From Rebecca billardiae RCC1528 (lineage: Eukaryota > Haptophyta), in contig OZ251244.1 in the NCBI GenBank assembly GCA_965240325.2, positions 1,116,001 through 1,180,000 on the forward strand: DNA of 64,000 nucleotides, given 5' to 3'. The stretch's first letter is position 1; every line of letters starts with the position of its first letter. The notes under the pieces were generated by a model, which was not told the DNA's origin, searched no databases, and saw only the letters and a program-made list of their open reading frames with translations. The position numbers were made by a program, and so were the translations under genes. This document shows, in pieces, positions 41,449 through 53,491 of this stretch.

Positions 41449-44400
41449 GGCGGTGAGGGTGTCACCAGTTCACCCCTGCGCCATTCTGCGTTGCCGCGGC
41501 GGCGATGCGCCTGCGGCCGTGCGCGTCGGCCGTCGTTCGCCCTCAGGCCGAGCCGGCACAGCGCGCCGGCTCCCCGGCGCAGAGGTGGTGCCCATTGGCA
41601 TTGCCATAATTTGATCCATGGCGGATCGCCAGGCGCCATCCCGATGGCCGATTCGGCCGCAGGACTCGCCACTGACCGACGGGCCGGTGTCATATATAGT
41701 ATTACTATATATTATCTATTGCCAGCGGGCCGGGTCCCGCCGTCTGTCCGCGAGTGCACCTTGACTGCCCCCCAGCCCCGTTTTTGGCCGCACGATTGCG
41801 AATCTCAGAGTTACTTGGCCAGTCAATGTTTAGAGTTTTGAAGAAGGCGAAAGACTATCTGGCGGCCGAAACGAGGGACGGCTGTCCCGATGGCGTTCCG
41901 GCCGCGAAGTCCGCCGGTGCCTTGCACGAGGGCGGCCGATCAGTGGCGCCTAGCCCGGTCGTCCGCGCGGTTGTGTCAGCGCACGCGCCATGTGTGTGCC
42001 CCCCGCTGTCACGGCATGTTGTGCGCCAGCACAGTGGGAGCTCCTCGCCTGTTCCTGTCACTCACGGCTAAGCGACGGTGCAGAGATCTTCAGTCCGAGC
42101 CCGCGACTGCTGAACTTCATGTGATACGTGTGCGAATCCTGGCAGAAAAGCACGCTCTGCTCCCGCAAATCTACCTGGCGAACGTGCGCTGGTGTCAATG
42201 CTTCACGCAGTGCACAAATGCCATGGCGAATCAGTCTTCCCTGCGTGTCACAGGCCTTGGCGTTTGCACATCGACAAGCTAACGGAGACGAGTCCCGACG
42301 AGCTGCGTATGGCTGTGGTCGCATGTAGTGTGGGCGTCGAACGCCGGAGAAGGTGGTGGCTGAAGGCGATAGAAGTATGCTCTCCCATCGGGTACAAGCC
42401 AGGCTTGGAAGACGTCTGCTTGCATCACACACACAGCTTACGCCGACCCGTGCGACGTGAAGCGCCTCAAGCGTGACGGAAGCAACCCAAGGTGCGCGCA
42501 AGGCGTGAGGAGCAGGGTGATCTAACCTTACGCGGGCCTGCTCATCTAGCAGCGCACTCAGTAGATCGCCCCCGTCCTCAGGCGCACGATGACCACCGAA
42601 TCGTGAATGTGTAGACGCTGACGCGTGCCAGCTTGCGGCGAGCAGCGACCGTGCCGGCGGACTCGGGCCTCGCGCAAGAACAAGCAGGTTTTTTTGGCGC
42701 GGAGGACGCTAGCATGACCTGCACGTACAGCGGGGAGATTGTTTGCAAGGCGTGCCCTACATACAGCTCGCGTGCCCCTCAGATATCCCGCGCGGAGAAC
42801 GTCAGCAGCCCAGCATCGCAGTCCGCGCCGCAGCCCCAACCACTCAGCTCCGCCCCTCGCCCACCACGAGACGGCGAGATACCGACAGAAGTGGAACGGA
42901 GCGAGCATCTATTTCCTTATTGGGGCTCGCGGGAGCCGATTGATCATTTTTCATTGAGCGAAGCCCGAGCTGGCTTCCCATTGGACGGATTGGCGGCTGC
43001 GCTACTCCGCAAGGCGAAACACTTACAGCTTCACATCCCGAAAATGCAAGTTTGGACAATAGAGTGAGGCACCCTCGTCCAATGAAATTGCTGAAAATCC
43101 CGACGAAACTTTACTCGCACGTGCGGGTACACGCAATCTCCGGGAGATATGGCCAATTCCGCCCACTGGGGCCATTCAAGGTGCCAGGCCGTGAGGCGTG
43201 ACTAAGTCTAATGACTATAATCTAATGAGTAATGTAATGACTAAATGAGACTCAGAGAGCCCCCCGGCGCGACTCAGCTGGGCGGGGGTGCGTGCGGCCC
43301 AAAAATGGCAAAATCCAACTTTATTCTGAGTCCGCCGGTCTTGAGTTGATGACGAGACGAGGCGCGCTCTAGATACTGTAGCCTGGTCCATCCCGATTTT
43401 CGCCAGTGAAAAAGCCTTTTCGGATTTTGGGCGCCTGATTTCTCCCGATTTTCTAGTCGCTCGTCGCGCTGTCAAAAATCGCCACCGGCCGTCCGACGGC
43501 TCGCCGCGACGAAGGTCGGGAAGGGGCTCGAGAGCCTCGACTGGACGACTGCGCCGCCTCATGTCAGGTGTAGTGCTGGACACATCGTTCGGGTGCCCCG
43601 GTGGTGTGCGTGCACACCTTGAGCGACATGTCTGCGTTGCTTCCGCCGCCCGCGGTCCGTCGCCAGGTCGACTTCTCGCCTGACGGCGCGCGTCGAACGC
43701 TCACCTGCTGGGTTGCGCGGCGCCTTCGAGACGGGCCACCTCGGGTAATATGCGGGCCACGCGACGGCTCGTGTGGGCCACCGCCTACCCCTAGCATGTA
43801 CTCGATGCCACCACCAGCGTTGGGCGCGCTGCGCATCGCCAACGCTTCATCCGGCCAGTCCCGTCACGTTTGCGCATGGGTCGTCCTGAGCGGCGGCTGT
43901 CGATTTGTGCTCCTCGTGGAGCTGTATGACGGGCTGGTGGCGAGCAGGATGGCTCGCCTTGCGGGGTTGGGTGTGTACAGTCGCAGTGTAGTGGCTGCCG
44001 GCTGACTCCCATCGCCTGGGTGCTGCTTTACCGTCATGGCCTTTGCTGCGAGCACAAGGTCGAGGATCGTACCGCGGTCTGCGAGGCAGAGTCGACGGAG
44101 TCGTCGCTTGAAGATGGTTGAGAGCGCTCATACGTCTTCCTTGGTGTCGTGCGGCTACTCCAGCACGCAAGGCTCGCGCTCTGGCACGTGTTTGGTGTCC
44201 ATGGGTGGCACATTGTGCCATTCGGGTGGCTCGGAAGCACGTGCTCGGGTGTCTTTCCCGTTTACGCGCGGTGGGCCAAGTCACCACGCAAGGCCAGAGC
44301 ATGTCATGGCACGCAGAGGGTGCCCATGAACGATCCCCACCCCGGTGGTTGCCGTAGGCGCACTCGAAGCGGTCGCATCGTCACCCGCGGATCACATCAG

Positions 44401-46792
44401 TCCGCCGTTGAGGCTGTCGGGCGAGCAAAGACGTGCGATCTGACCCTTGGACGGGCAGCTAGAATCGCGATTATGCCTCATCTAAGGACGCACATGTCGT
44501 CGTTGTAGGCAGTACTGATGCCCCAAGTGAAAGGGCGGGCGTGGCACGCGACTTGGCAGCTTGAAATACTCGATGCACGCCGCCATGGACACGCGATCCG
44601 GATCCATTGCGAACCTGCCGTGTGGCTCACGGCGGCGCGCGTTGTGCCGCAGATCGGCCAGTTGCCACGCAGGAGATGGTCTCCAGACCAGGTCCAGCAC
44701 CTGACCGACTGCCGCACGCCTGGCCGGGTGGGAGTCCGGCCCTCTTCTTGTCTGCAGGAGTGCGCGGAAGGCCAGGCGGAGCCTCGTCCGACCACTGCAC
44801 CCCGAGCGCCGCACTAATCGTGCAGCCTGGGACAGCTACCCACCTATGGCGAATATGTAACGACATAGTGGTATTTTAATTATACAGGTCCAGAACTCAT
44901 ACGTATGCGGGTACATTGCCCATAATATGCGGGTATAAATGGGTAATATAGTCGATCTTGCAGTAGTTGAGTACGGCCACTTGCGCACAGACCACAGCCC
45001 ATCCTAATGGCCTGTACCAGGGTTCATGCTCGCCTCGACGTACGCCAATAAGTAAGTTCGTGCGTTTGGGCTCATTTAGGCTAAGTACTTACCCACATTC
45101 GGACTGACGATTCTCTATGTGTCCGTAGTTGTCCGCGGCGCGCGCGCGCACGCTCACGACGGGCCACGGATGCGATTTTTAGGCCGAAACTTTTGCTGCG
45201 CCCGGGCTGGGCCCATTTGTTACGCTGTTTCCGGGTGTGAGCGCGTGCCTAGGGGCCCGCGTTCATTTGGCGATAAAATCCCCGAAAGTGCTCCAGTGCG
45301 TTTGGACCAGGCTATAGATAGCTCACTGCTCAGCAAACACAGTATAGACAAATTGCTGCTTATTATATTCGGGATGTCAATATATTCGCCTGCGGAATGA
45401 CGGTGACCTAGTAGTGACCTCAGCTGGGGTCCGCGACGCGGCGACGCCGTGACAAGTTAGTTATATAATATATATTGCATGCGAATCAAATTAATCGGTC
45501 ACAGCATGCGCATTATTAACTGGACGAGATATCCGTGATACCGCGGAAGACCTCAATCTCGACGCAATCTCGGCAACATTATTAGTAGGAGATCGAGACG
45601 ATAGCTATACTACACGATCTCCAAGGTGATCTCGCTATTTGCACCAGAATCGCACCGTCTAGATCACAGCACATTTTGGCAGTCTGAAACTCTGAAATTG
45701 GCCACAGGCGGATTCTACTGTCTACACCCTCGGGAATTAAGCCTAAACAAACTTGAAACGCGTAAAACGGACTCAAACAATTACAAATAACCGAGGATAT
45801 AATTCATATTTCGAGATTTCGGGAGATTGCGTCACTCGGGAGCGTAACGGTCGGAGCTCTGACCCCACTAGGCCGTCCGTCCGATCCCGCCGGCCGACTG
45901 ATGCCACTGATGTCGCGCGTCAGCGGTCTCGGACGCCGTCTGACGAGCTCCCGGGGCTGATGACGCGGTCCGTCCCAGAGCGCGACTTTGTCACTTTGGC
46001 ATGACGTCCAATTAGACCGATGACTGATATAGTATTGTAGTTCACGCGCTCTATTAGTCGGAGTACGTCGTCAGCTAGAGTCACTCATCACTTAACCGCG
46101 CGCTCCGCGGCGGCGCGCGCGGGCCTTGTCGTTCACTCGAATTTGACCGCGAGTCCCGCAGCCTCGGCCCGAGACGGTTCCCTCCGCGAGCGGGCGCGAG
46201 CCGGGTTCAGTACTTGCGCATAGCTGACCCGAGCGAGGTCGATCCTTTTGCATCCTGACAGGGACACGTCGTCCCGGTCGGTTGGAGCAGTCGCCGCGGT
46301 CGCCGTCCATCGACATCGTCTTGTGCCGATGCTTTCAACATCCGTTCAATCGTCGTTACTATGGTTCTAACTATATCAATAGCTAGGTATTGGAATGATG
46401 GGATCGAAGGTGGACCACTGGACCCACTATTGTATGTCTATTGATCACTACTACTATTGACGTCGCTGAAGTATGAACATGCGCAGCTTCGTCGCATCGC
46501 CGCTATGAGCACTTATCGCAATCGCCTGGCGACAACCCGGCTACTGGCGGCTAGGCTTCCCACCGTACCCAGCACTTACCAGAAAAGCCCAGGCGCGGCT
46601 CCCGATTGGTGGACAAGTGCGCGCGCCCAGCCAATCAGCGAGCGCCTGCGTTGTGGAACCCCACACGTCCGGCGCAGCGCAATTGCGAATTGCCCACCCG
46701 TCCAGACTCGCTCGGCACCGCCTCCGCGTGGCCCCGAACGAGAATACGCGCACAGCGCACAACAACCACCGCACGCGCGCGCCCGGAGCGCG
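41449..46792. other. 5.3-kb gene-poor island with reduced GC
   Basis: No recognised gene. Scattered frames of up to 150 codons (for example 42633-43067 +, 43601-44005 +, 43847-44302 -) show no family, and several overlap on opposite strands. From about 44850 to 46450 AT content rises clearly, with TATAATATATATT near 45461. The composition break and lack of genes suggest old transposon debris or a special chromosomal element, but nothing proves it. The last 160 bp carry a CCAAT promoter motif. Confidence 0.5.
46603..46640. promoter_or_regulatory. Inverted pair of CCAAT boxes
   Basis: GATTGGTGG at about 46603 (CCAAT on the minus strand) and CCAATCAGCG at 46631-46640, about 160-190 bp upstream of ATG 46793. 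The core matches the CCAATCAGC upstream of the giant gene at 21225. Confidence 0.42.
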
Positions 46793-49700
46793 ATGAGCAT
46801 GCGCCGCACGGCGTCGAAGGGCGAGGCGGGCGTGCCACGGCGCACGCGCACCGGCTCGCTCCGCGAGTCCATCTCGACGATGGGCCGGCGCGGCTCGGGC
46901 GTGTTTGAGTCCGCCTCGTTCAAGAAGCTGAGCACCGGCGCCGCGCCGCCGGACATGGTGACGACCGCGGCGGACGACGCGCCGACGATGATCATCACGT
47001 ACACGCGCGACGAGGGCCTCATCACGTACATCAACCGCGAGGTGTACAAGACCCTCGGCCCCGACGCGACCGTGGGCAAGCACGTCGAGGAGCTGCTGGA
47101 GCCGGCGTTCCGGCGCGAGCGCACGCTCGAGGTGTGCCGCTTCCTCTTCGGCGTCGGGCAGGGCGTGGAGAGCAAGAAGTCCTCGCTCATGCTCCGCTCC
47201 GCCGCGGGCAACGCGCTCCCCGCCAACCTCGTCATGCGCGCGACCGCCGGCTCGGCCGTGTGCACGGCCAACCTGTTTCCCGGAACTTTCGCGCCCGACC
47301 TGCTCGACTGGCACACGGCGTTGACGGCGCACCGCGCGCCGTCGCCCGCGCACCCGCCGTTGAGCTCGCTCCTCCACCCCGGCCACGCCGGCGTGCGCCC
47401 CATCTTCGTCGAGATGGACGAGCTCGTGCAGCCCCCGGACGGCGGGCGCGCGCCAGAGTGGCGCGAGGTCGCGCGCTGGAGAGACGGGCTGGAGCAGCGC
47501 GTGCTGCCGCCCGGCGCGGAGCAGGGCGGCGGCGGCGGCGCGGGCGCGGGCGCGGGCGAGGCGCCGCAGCCGCCCGAGCTCCACTTCGGCAAGGCGCACC
47601 TCTCCTCCGTCAAGTTCCAGCACTTCATCGAACTTCGGAAGGTTCTCGCTGCCGGCGTGGTGAAGCTCGATCTCGATCTGGAGATTGAGATCGACGAGAC
47701 GGCGATGGCGGCGGCGGCGAAGGCGGAGGCGGGCGAGGAGCTGCGCCCCGCGGCGGAGCACGCGGGGGACGACGCGCGCGCGCGCGCGGCGCGCCTCGCC
47801 CTCGCCGAGGCGATGGTCGACGCGCTCATCGGCGCGGGCCACGTCGTGCCCACCGCGCGCTCCGAGCTGATCCATTTGGTCCTGCTGCAGCACGTTCATG
47901 CGACCGAGCGGCGGAAGAAGGCGCAGCGCGCGGCGGGCGTGCGCGGCTCGGCCGGCTCGGCGGGCTCGATGGCCGCCCCGCCCGCGCCCGCCGCGCAGCG
48001 CGCCCGCACCAAAGCCCAGCACGACGCCGCCGACGCCGACGCCGACGCCGCCGCCGATGACGACGACGATGACGACGACGCCGACGCGGGCGCCGAGGGC
48101 GCTGGTGCGGAGGCGCCTGAGGCCTGCGACGTGCTCGCCGGCACGGTGGAGCTCCTCGCGGAGCGGGTGGGCGTGTTCGTGCGGCTGAAGCGCGCGCTCG
48201 ACCTCGGCTCGATGACCGAGCCGAGCGCGCCGCACCAGCGCGCGCCCGCCGTGCGCTTCGTCTTTCTCTGCCTCGGGCCAAGCGGCGCGGCGCGAGAGAC
48301 ACACTCGGTCGGCCACGCTCTCGCGACGCTGATGTCGCATCGCGAGTTTGCGGGCGCGGCGCAGCTGCTCGGCTCGAAGCAGGAGCTGCTCGAGGTGCGC
48401 GCCGCGCGCACCGCACACCGCGCACCGCGCACGCGCCGCCGCGCCGCGCCTCTCGCCCAGCCCTGTCTCGCGTGGCCGCGCGCGCCGAGCGCGCCCGCGT
48501 GCCCGCGCGCCGCGCGAGCGTGCCCCCGCGCGCCGCGCGCGCTCGCCCGACCCGTCCCCGCGGCCGCGGCCGCCATCCGCCGCCGCCTTCCGCCGCGCGC
48601 GCGCCGAGCGCAGGCGATCGACGGCTCGATCGACTCGACCAACCTCACGTTCGCGCAGAACATTGAAGTGATTCGGATCGCGCGCGAGAGCGCGGCCGCG
48701 CGCGCGCCCGGCCGCGCCGCCGCCGGCCGCGCGGACGGCGGGTGCTGTGGGCTGCTGCGCGCCGGCGGCGCGGGCGGCGCGGGCGGCGGCGGCTCGTCGG
48801 ACGAGGACGACGACGTGCCCGAGATGCTCATCGAGATGGGCGAGCTCGACGGCGAGTCGCAGCCGGTGGGCGCGGGCTGGATCAAAAGGGAAAACGGCAT
48901 GCGCCGCCGCTCGTCCATACGGCTGGTCGAGCATGCGGTTTCGGCCGCGCCGCCCGAGGCGAACACGAAGCAGATCACCACGATCGAGGCGCCGAAGGAG
49001 GTGATCCGCGTGGGCCGGCGCGACTACGCCTGCGGCGCTCGTGTGCGCGTGCTCGCTCTTCGCCGTGCTGATCATGGTCTTCTGGCACCCGCACAGCGCG
49101 CGGCACGACGTGCTCACCGCCAAGATGACTAAGTATAACACTCACATTACCTCGCCGCTGTTCGCGACGTCGCGGGGCGCGCCGCTGGTGCTGCCGCTGA
49201 GCGCGGAGGGCGCGCGCGACGTGGTCGACGTCAAGCTCGTCGCGGCGTGCACGCTCAACGACTGCGGCGCCGGCACCGCCGCCGCCGCCGGCGGCGCGCA
49301 CCGGCAGCGCCGCGGCCGGCTGCTGAGCGCGCCGCGCGAGCTCGCCGACGCCGCCGACGCCGCCGACGCCGCCGGCGCCGCCGGCGCGCTGCACGGCGCG
49401 AGCTGGGTGCGGTGGACGCTGCGCGTGGGCGACGGCGACGGCGGCGGGCATGGCGCGGGCGAGCGGCTGTGCGCGAGCGCGCGGTACGCGCTGCGCCCGA
49501 CGCAGCAGGTCGAGGTCCTCACCACGGTGGACGTGATGGCGGCGCCGTGCGCGGACGCGGCGCGCGCACACGGCGCGCGGCTCTCGCTCGACGTGAGCAC
49601 AGACGCAGTCGAGCCGCTGAGCGTGCTCGTGCAGCCGATCCAGATCGGCCCGATCGGGCGGCACCGGATCCTGCTCGGCGGGCTCCTCTTCGTCGTCGTC

Positions 49701-51361
49701 TTCGCCGGCATCATCTCCGAGGTTATCCACCGCTGCTACACGACATTTCTCGGAAGCTTCCTCGCGCTCGCGCTGCTCGCCCTCACGCACGAAGTGCCCG
49801 AGGTGCACACCGTCGTGGCGATGATCGACGCGGGCACGCTGATGCTGCTGTTCGCGATGATGGTGAACGTGCACCTGCTCTCGCTCACCGGCTTCTTCCA
49901 GTGGGCGAGCGTGCGGATGGTCGAGCTCAGCCGGGGCAACACGATGGCGCTATTCTTCCTATTGACGAACCTGACCGGCTTCCTCTCGGCGTTCCTCGAC
50001 AACGTCACGTGTGTCATGCTGATCGGGCCGGTGACGATCAAGCTGTGCGAGCAGATGAAGATCGACCCGGTGCCGTTCTACCTCTCCGAGACGATCGCCG
50101 CGACGATCGGCGGCACCGCCACGCTCATCGGCGACCCGCCCAACGTCGTGATCGGCAACAAGCTGCAGCTCGGCTTCACGGACTTTTTAATATTCAACGG
50201 CCCGCTCGTCCTAGTGATCATGCCGCTCTCGACCGTTGTGCAGTACCTCCGCTTTCGGCACACGTTCCCCACCGAGCGCGTGCAGCTGGACCTCGGCGCG
50301 CTCAAGGCGGAGAACAAGATCCACGACGAGCGCTCCCTCCTCTTCCTCGCCTTCATCTTCGGCGGGATCTTTCTCGGACTTTTCCTCTTCGAGCTCCACG
50401 GCCACGAGCCGTCGTGGTTCTGTCTCCTCGGGATGCTGGGCGCGAGCATCGCGACCTCGCCGCACAACATCCACCACGCGATCGCCGCGGTGGAGTGGGA
50501 CACGCTGCTCTTCTTCGCCGGGCTCTTCGTCTTCGTCGAGTCGCTCGCCGAGATCGGTGCGCGCGCGCGCGGCACCGCTGCGCGCGGCACCACGCACGCC
50601 CGCCCGCTGCGCGCCGTCGGGCGCGCGCGAGCGCGCGCGCGGGCGGGCAGTCGCGCGGGCGCGTGGGCGGGTGTGCGCTCAGCCGCCGCAACTGTCCTCC
50701 CCCCGCGCGCGCGTGCCGGCCACGCAGGCCTGATTCGCTTCGTCGGCGGGCTGATGAGCGGAGTCATTCGAACCGTGCCGCTGGATGCTCGACTGGTGCG
50801 CGCCGCGCCGCCGCGCCGCCGCGCCGCCGTGCCGCCGTGCCGCCTCACGCGGCGCGCGCAGCCTGGCTCAGCCGCGCGCGCGCCCGCGCGATCGCCCCTC
50901 GCCCTCGCGATCGCGTCCGCGGGATGCTCGCCCTCGCCCTCGCCCTCGCGGTCGCCACCGCCCCGCTCTCGCGCCCCGCTCCCCGGCAGTCCGTGGCGAT
51001 GGTGATCTTCCTGTGGGTGTCGGCAATCGGCTCGGCGTTCTTGGAGTCGCTGCCGTACACGACGACGATCACGTACATCATCATCAACCTGCTGAACGAG
51101 GACGACCTGGAGATCCCGATCCTGCCGCTGGCGTGGGCGCTGTCCGTCGGCGCGTGCGTCGGCGGCATCGGCTCGATCATGGGCTCGTCGGCCAACCTCG
51201 TCTCGATGGCCGTCTCAGAACGGTACGCGCCCGCCAACCCGATCAAGGGGAAGCACTTCCTCCAGTATGGCTTCCCGCTGCTGCTGCTCTGCGTCTCGAT
51301 CGCCACGGGCTACCAGCAGGTGCTCTTCACGGTGATCCAGCCGTACAAGCAGTACCACTGA
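46793..51361 (+). CDS. PAS + Band-3-cytoplasmic-like + P-protein (OCA2/ArsB-NhaD) transporter, frameshifted
   Basis: Exons 46793-48394, 48614-50556, 50728-50795 and 50990-51361; introns GTGCG...CAG, and phases agree. Residues about 60-165 look like a PAS domain (TMIITYTRDEGLITYINREV, G-H-E-LL pattern). Around residue 490, RFVFLCLGPSG, GHALATLMSHREFAGAAQLL and (after splicing) LLEAIDGSID match the Band 3 cytoplasmic domain. Downstream is a P-protein-type carrier: TM1, a large luminal loop, HRILLGGLLFVVVFAGIISE, SAFLDNVTCVMLIGPVTIKL, ETIAATIGGTATLIGDPPN and SAIGSAFLESLPYTTT. Family members move anions or exchange Na+/H+. Between about 49005 and 49040 the frame jumps by +1 (RVGRRDYA to AALVCACSLFAVLIM); no intron fits. 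It is either an assembly indel or a broken gene. Start chosen at ATG 46793; further upstream the sequence looks like promoter. Confidence 0.72.
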
Positions 51362-51877
51362 CATTGCTTGGGGCCTTGGCGCACCGGGCCGGCGCCGCCA
51401 TCGTGCGAACGAATCGCGTTCGCAGCGGTGTGAGATATCTAGTACAGGTCGCTGCTTCAACTTTCGGACCCGATTGCTGTTCACTTTTTGTGCACGATGG
51501 CGGCGGCGCCCCCGGGGGTCTGCGGCGCTCGAGATCGCGTCTGGCGGCACCCCCAGGGTGTGCCTGAGGTACAACCCAGCGGGTATGTACCATTTAGACG
51601 ACTTTGTTCCACTACCATGTGCCCCACGGACGCCACGAGGTCCACGACGGGGCCGCCGACGGCATGCTTCAAGTGCTTCAACTTTCAGACCCGCGGGCTC
51701 TCAGCGCGCGCGCCGAGTCAGAGCCGCTGTCTGGTGAGCCGTGTGAGTCGGGCTAACGGCATCATGCACTCTAGATACCACATACATGCAGCAGACCACC
51801 TCAGGGATTCACTAGGCTTCCGCGCCACCGCCAGCCGGCGCTGCGGCTGCGCGGCCAGCACGGTCGACGACGACAGC
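51362..51877. other. Convergent intergenic region
   Basis: 516 bp between the 3' ends of the transporter and the DDE remnant. It contains a 19-bp near-identical direct repeat (GCTTCAACTTTC[G/A]GACCCG at 51454 and 51675). Confidence 0.5.
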
Positions 51878-53300
51878 TCATACTGACGCGGCGGTGCCCG
51901 GCGCGGCCGGCGCCGGCGCCGATTGCTTGCGAGCTTCCGAGCACTCGGCCTTCTTGCACAGCCACCCTCGGAGATCGATCTTCTGGCACGTCGGGCAGCG
52001 TCTCGCCTTCGCCATCGGGCAGGGCGACACGCCGCACGAGCAGGTCTGGTGACAGCGGTCGAAGCTCGCCTCGAGCTCAGCAGCAGCTGCCTCCGCCTCC
52101 GCCTTCTTCCGCGCACGCTCGGATGCGGCCGCCGCCTTGCGCGCCGCCTCGGCCTCCTTCTGCGCGGTCTGCGCGGCCTTCTGCGTGTTGATCTCACGCA
52201 ACGACCACGAGCCGTTTTGGCTGTCGAGCCGCGTGTTGTCCGGCTTCGGCGCGGCGAGCTCCACGGCGGGCACTGGAAGGACACCGAGCTGGTCTGCGAG
52301 CTCACCCGGGTCGAACCTCACCGCCTTGCGCACCGCGGCGAGCTCGGCGTCGTGCTCATCACGCTCGCGCACGAGCTTGGCGGCCTGGCGGCCGGAGTAC
52401 TCCTTGGCGAGCTCGAGCTTGGCGCGGAGGGCTGGAGCAGTGTTCGAGCGCATCCCCGCAGGCGTGGCTGTGAACGCACTAAACGTAGGTGATGCGTGCG
52501 CGCCAGAGGGCTCGCCGTCGTCGGCCGAGCGCGCAGCCCCGCGCTCCGGAGTGCTTGGCGCCGCTGCCGGCGCCGCCGCCGCGAGCGACGCGGCATCGGC
52601 CTCCTCCTCTTGCCGCCTGCGCTCCGCCTTCGCCTGTGCGGCATCGAGACGATCCACGAAGTCCTTCCTGTTGATCTGGTCCGGGTCCAACACGTTGCCC
52701 GTGATGCCCACCTTGCGCCACGCGTTGATGATGTCAAAGGTGTCACACCACGAGAACCACGCACCCGGCGTGGACAGCTCCTCACAGCCGCCGAGGATCT
52801 GGAGGAACTCGCGGAGGCCGATCGTGGGCTCCTTGCCGTAGCTCGCCGTGTACGCGTGCTTGAAAGACGCCAGGCCCTTCTGGTATTGCGAGTGGAACTT
52901 GTGGTTGTACTGATCGAGAGCCTTCACGGTGCGTGCGGCCGCGCGAGGGCGGAGAGGTGATTGTGCGCGCGTCGCGCGCGCGCGCCGGGCCGATTGCACG
53001 CCAGGTACACCCGGGGCACGCGCGCGCGCCGGAGAGGCGCTGCAGCCGTCCGCGCGCACGGGCGCCTACCTGTAGGAAGTGCGACGTGTTCGGCTCCTCG
53101 GTGAAGATGCGGATGCCGAACTCGGACTCAGCAGTGCCGAGGGCTGCGAGCACGTCCTCCGTGTACCGCGACGAGTGGTTGTCGAGCAACAGCACGATCG
53201 GGAAGGCGATGGGCTCCAGCCCCGCAGCCACCAGAGCTGCGTTGAGGTCACCAGACGCGCCGACAGGCCGCCTAGCCCTGCCGCGCGGCGCCCGCCACAC
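51878..53300 (-). mobile_element. DDE transposase-derived gene (pogo/CENP-B-like), 5'-truncated
   Basis: Minus strand, exons 53300-53070 (5' limit uncertain) and 52921-51878; intron donor GTAGGC, acceptor AAG. The joined protein reads PIVLLLDNHSSRYTEDVLAA ... EEPNTSHFLQ-ALDQYNHKFH, the pattern of the second catalytic Asp region of DDE_1 (pogo/Tigger/CENP-B) transposases (LDNHSSH, then NTTHFLQPLD). It continues with FSWCDTFDIINAWRKVGITGN, a coiled Ala/Lys/Glu region and a C-terminal Cys motif (CHQTCSCG..PC, CPTC, CKKAEC) that may bind zinc. The first catalytic Asp and the DNA-binding helix-turn-helix are missing, and sequence upstream of about 53260 loses similarity, so it is a remnant or a domesticated fragment. 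It overlaps the promoter of the plus-strand gene at 53492. Confidence 0.68.
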
Positions 53301-53491
53301 AGCAGCCGCTGCGCGAGGTGCGTCGCCATCGCCGGGTCTGAAAGACGAAGCAGTCCGAAAAACGAAGCAGCGACCTGTAGGGGAGATAGTATGCGAAAGT
53401 GCCTAACCAGCTGCAGCTGCAGCCGCGCTTCCGCGGCAGTCGGCACTGCCAGCCGCGCTCCCAAAGTTGGGACGATTCGCCGCCATCGAGC

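Noticed and set aside
41754-44817. Several 90-150 codon frames in the gene-poor island as genes or retroelement pieces
   Set aside because: No reverse transcriptase, integrase or transposase motif could be recognised, and frames overlap on both strands.
49043-49096. 54-bp intron (GTGCGCGTGC...CACAG) to explain the frame change in the P-protein gene
   Set aside because: Phases do not restore the downstream frame, and it would delete the first TM helix.
46541-49141. 866-codon minus-strand frame opposite the PAS/Band 3 gene
   Set aside because: No domain, Arg/Ala/His-rich, and it crosses an intron of the supported gene.
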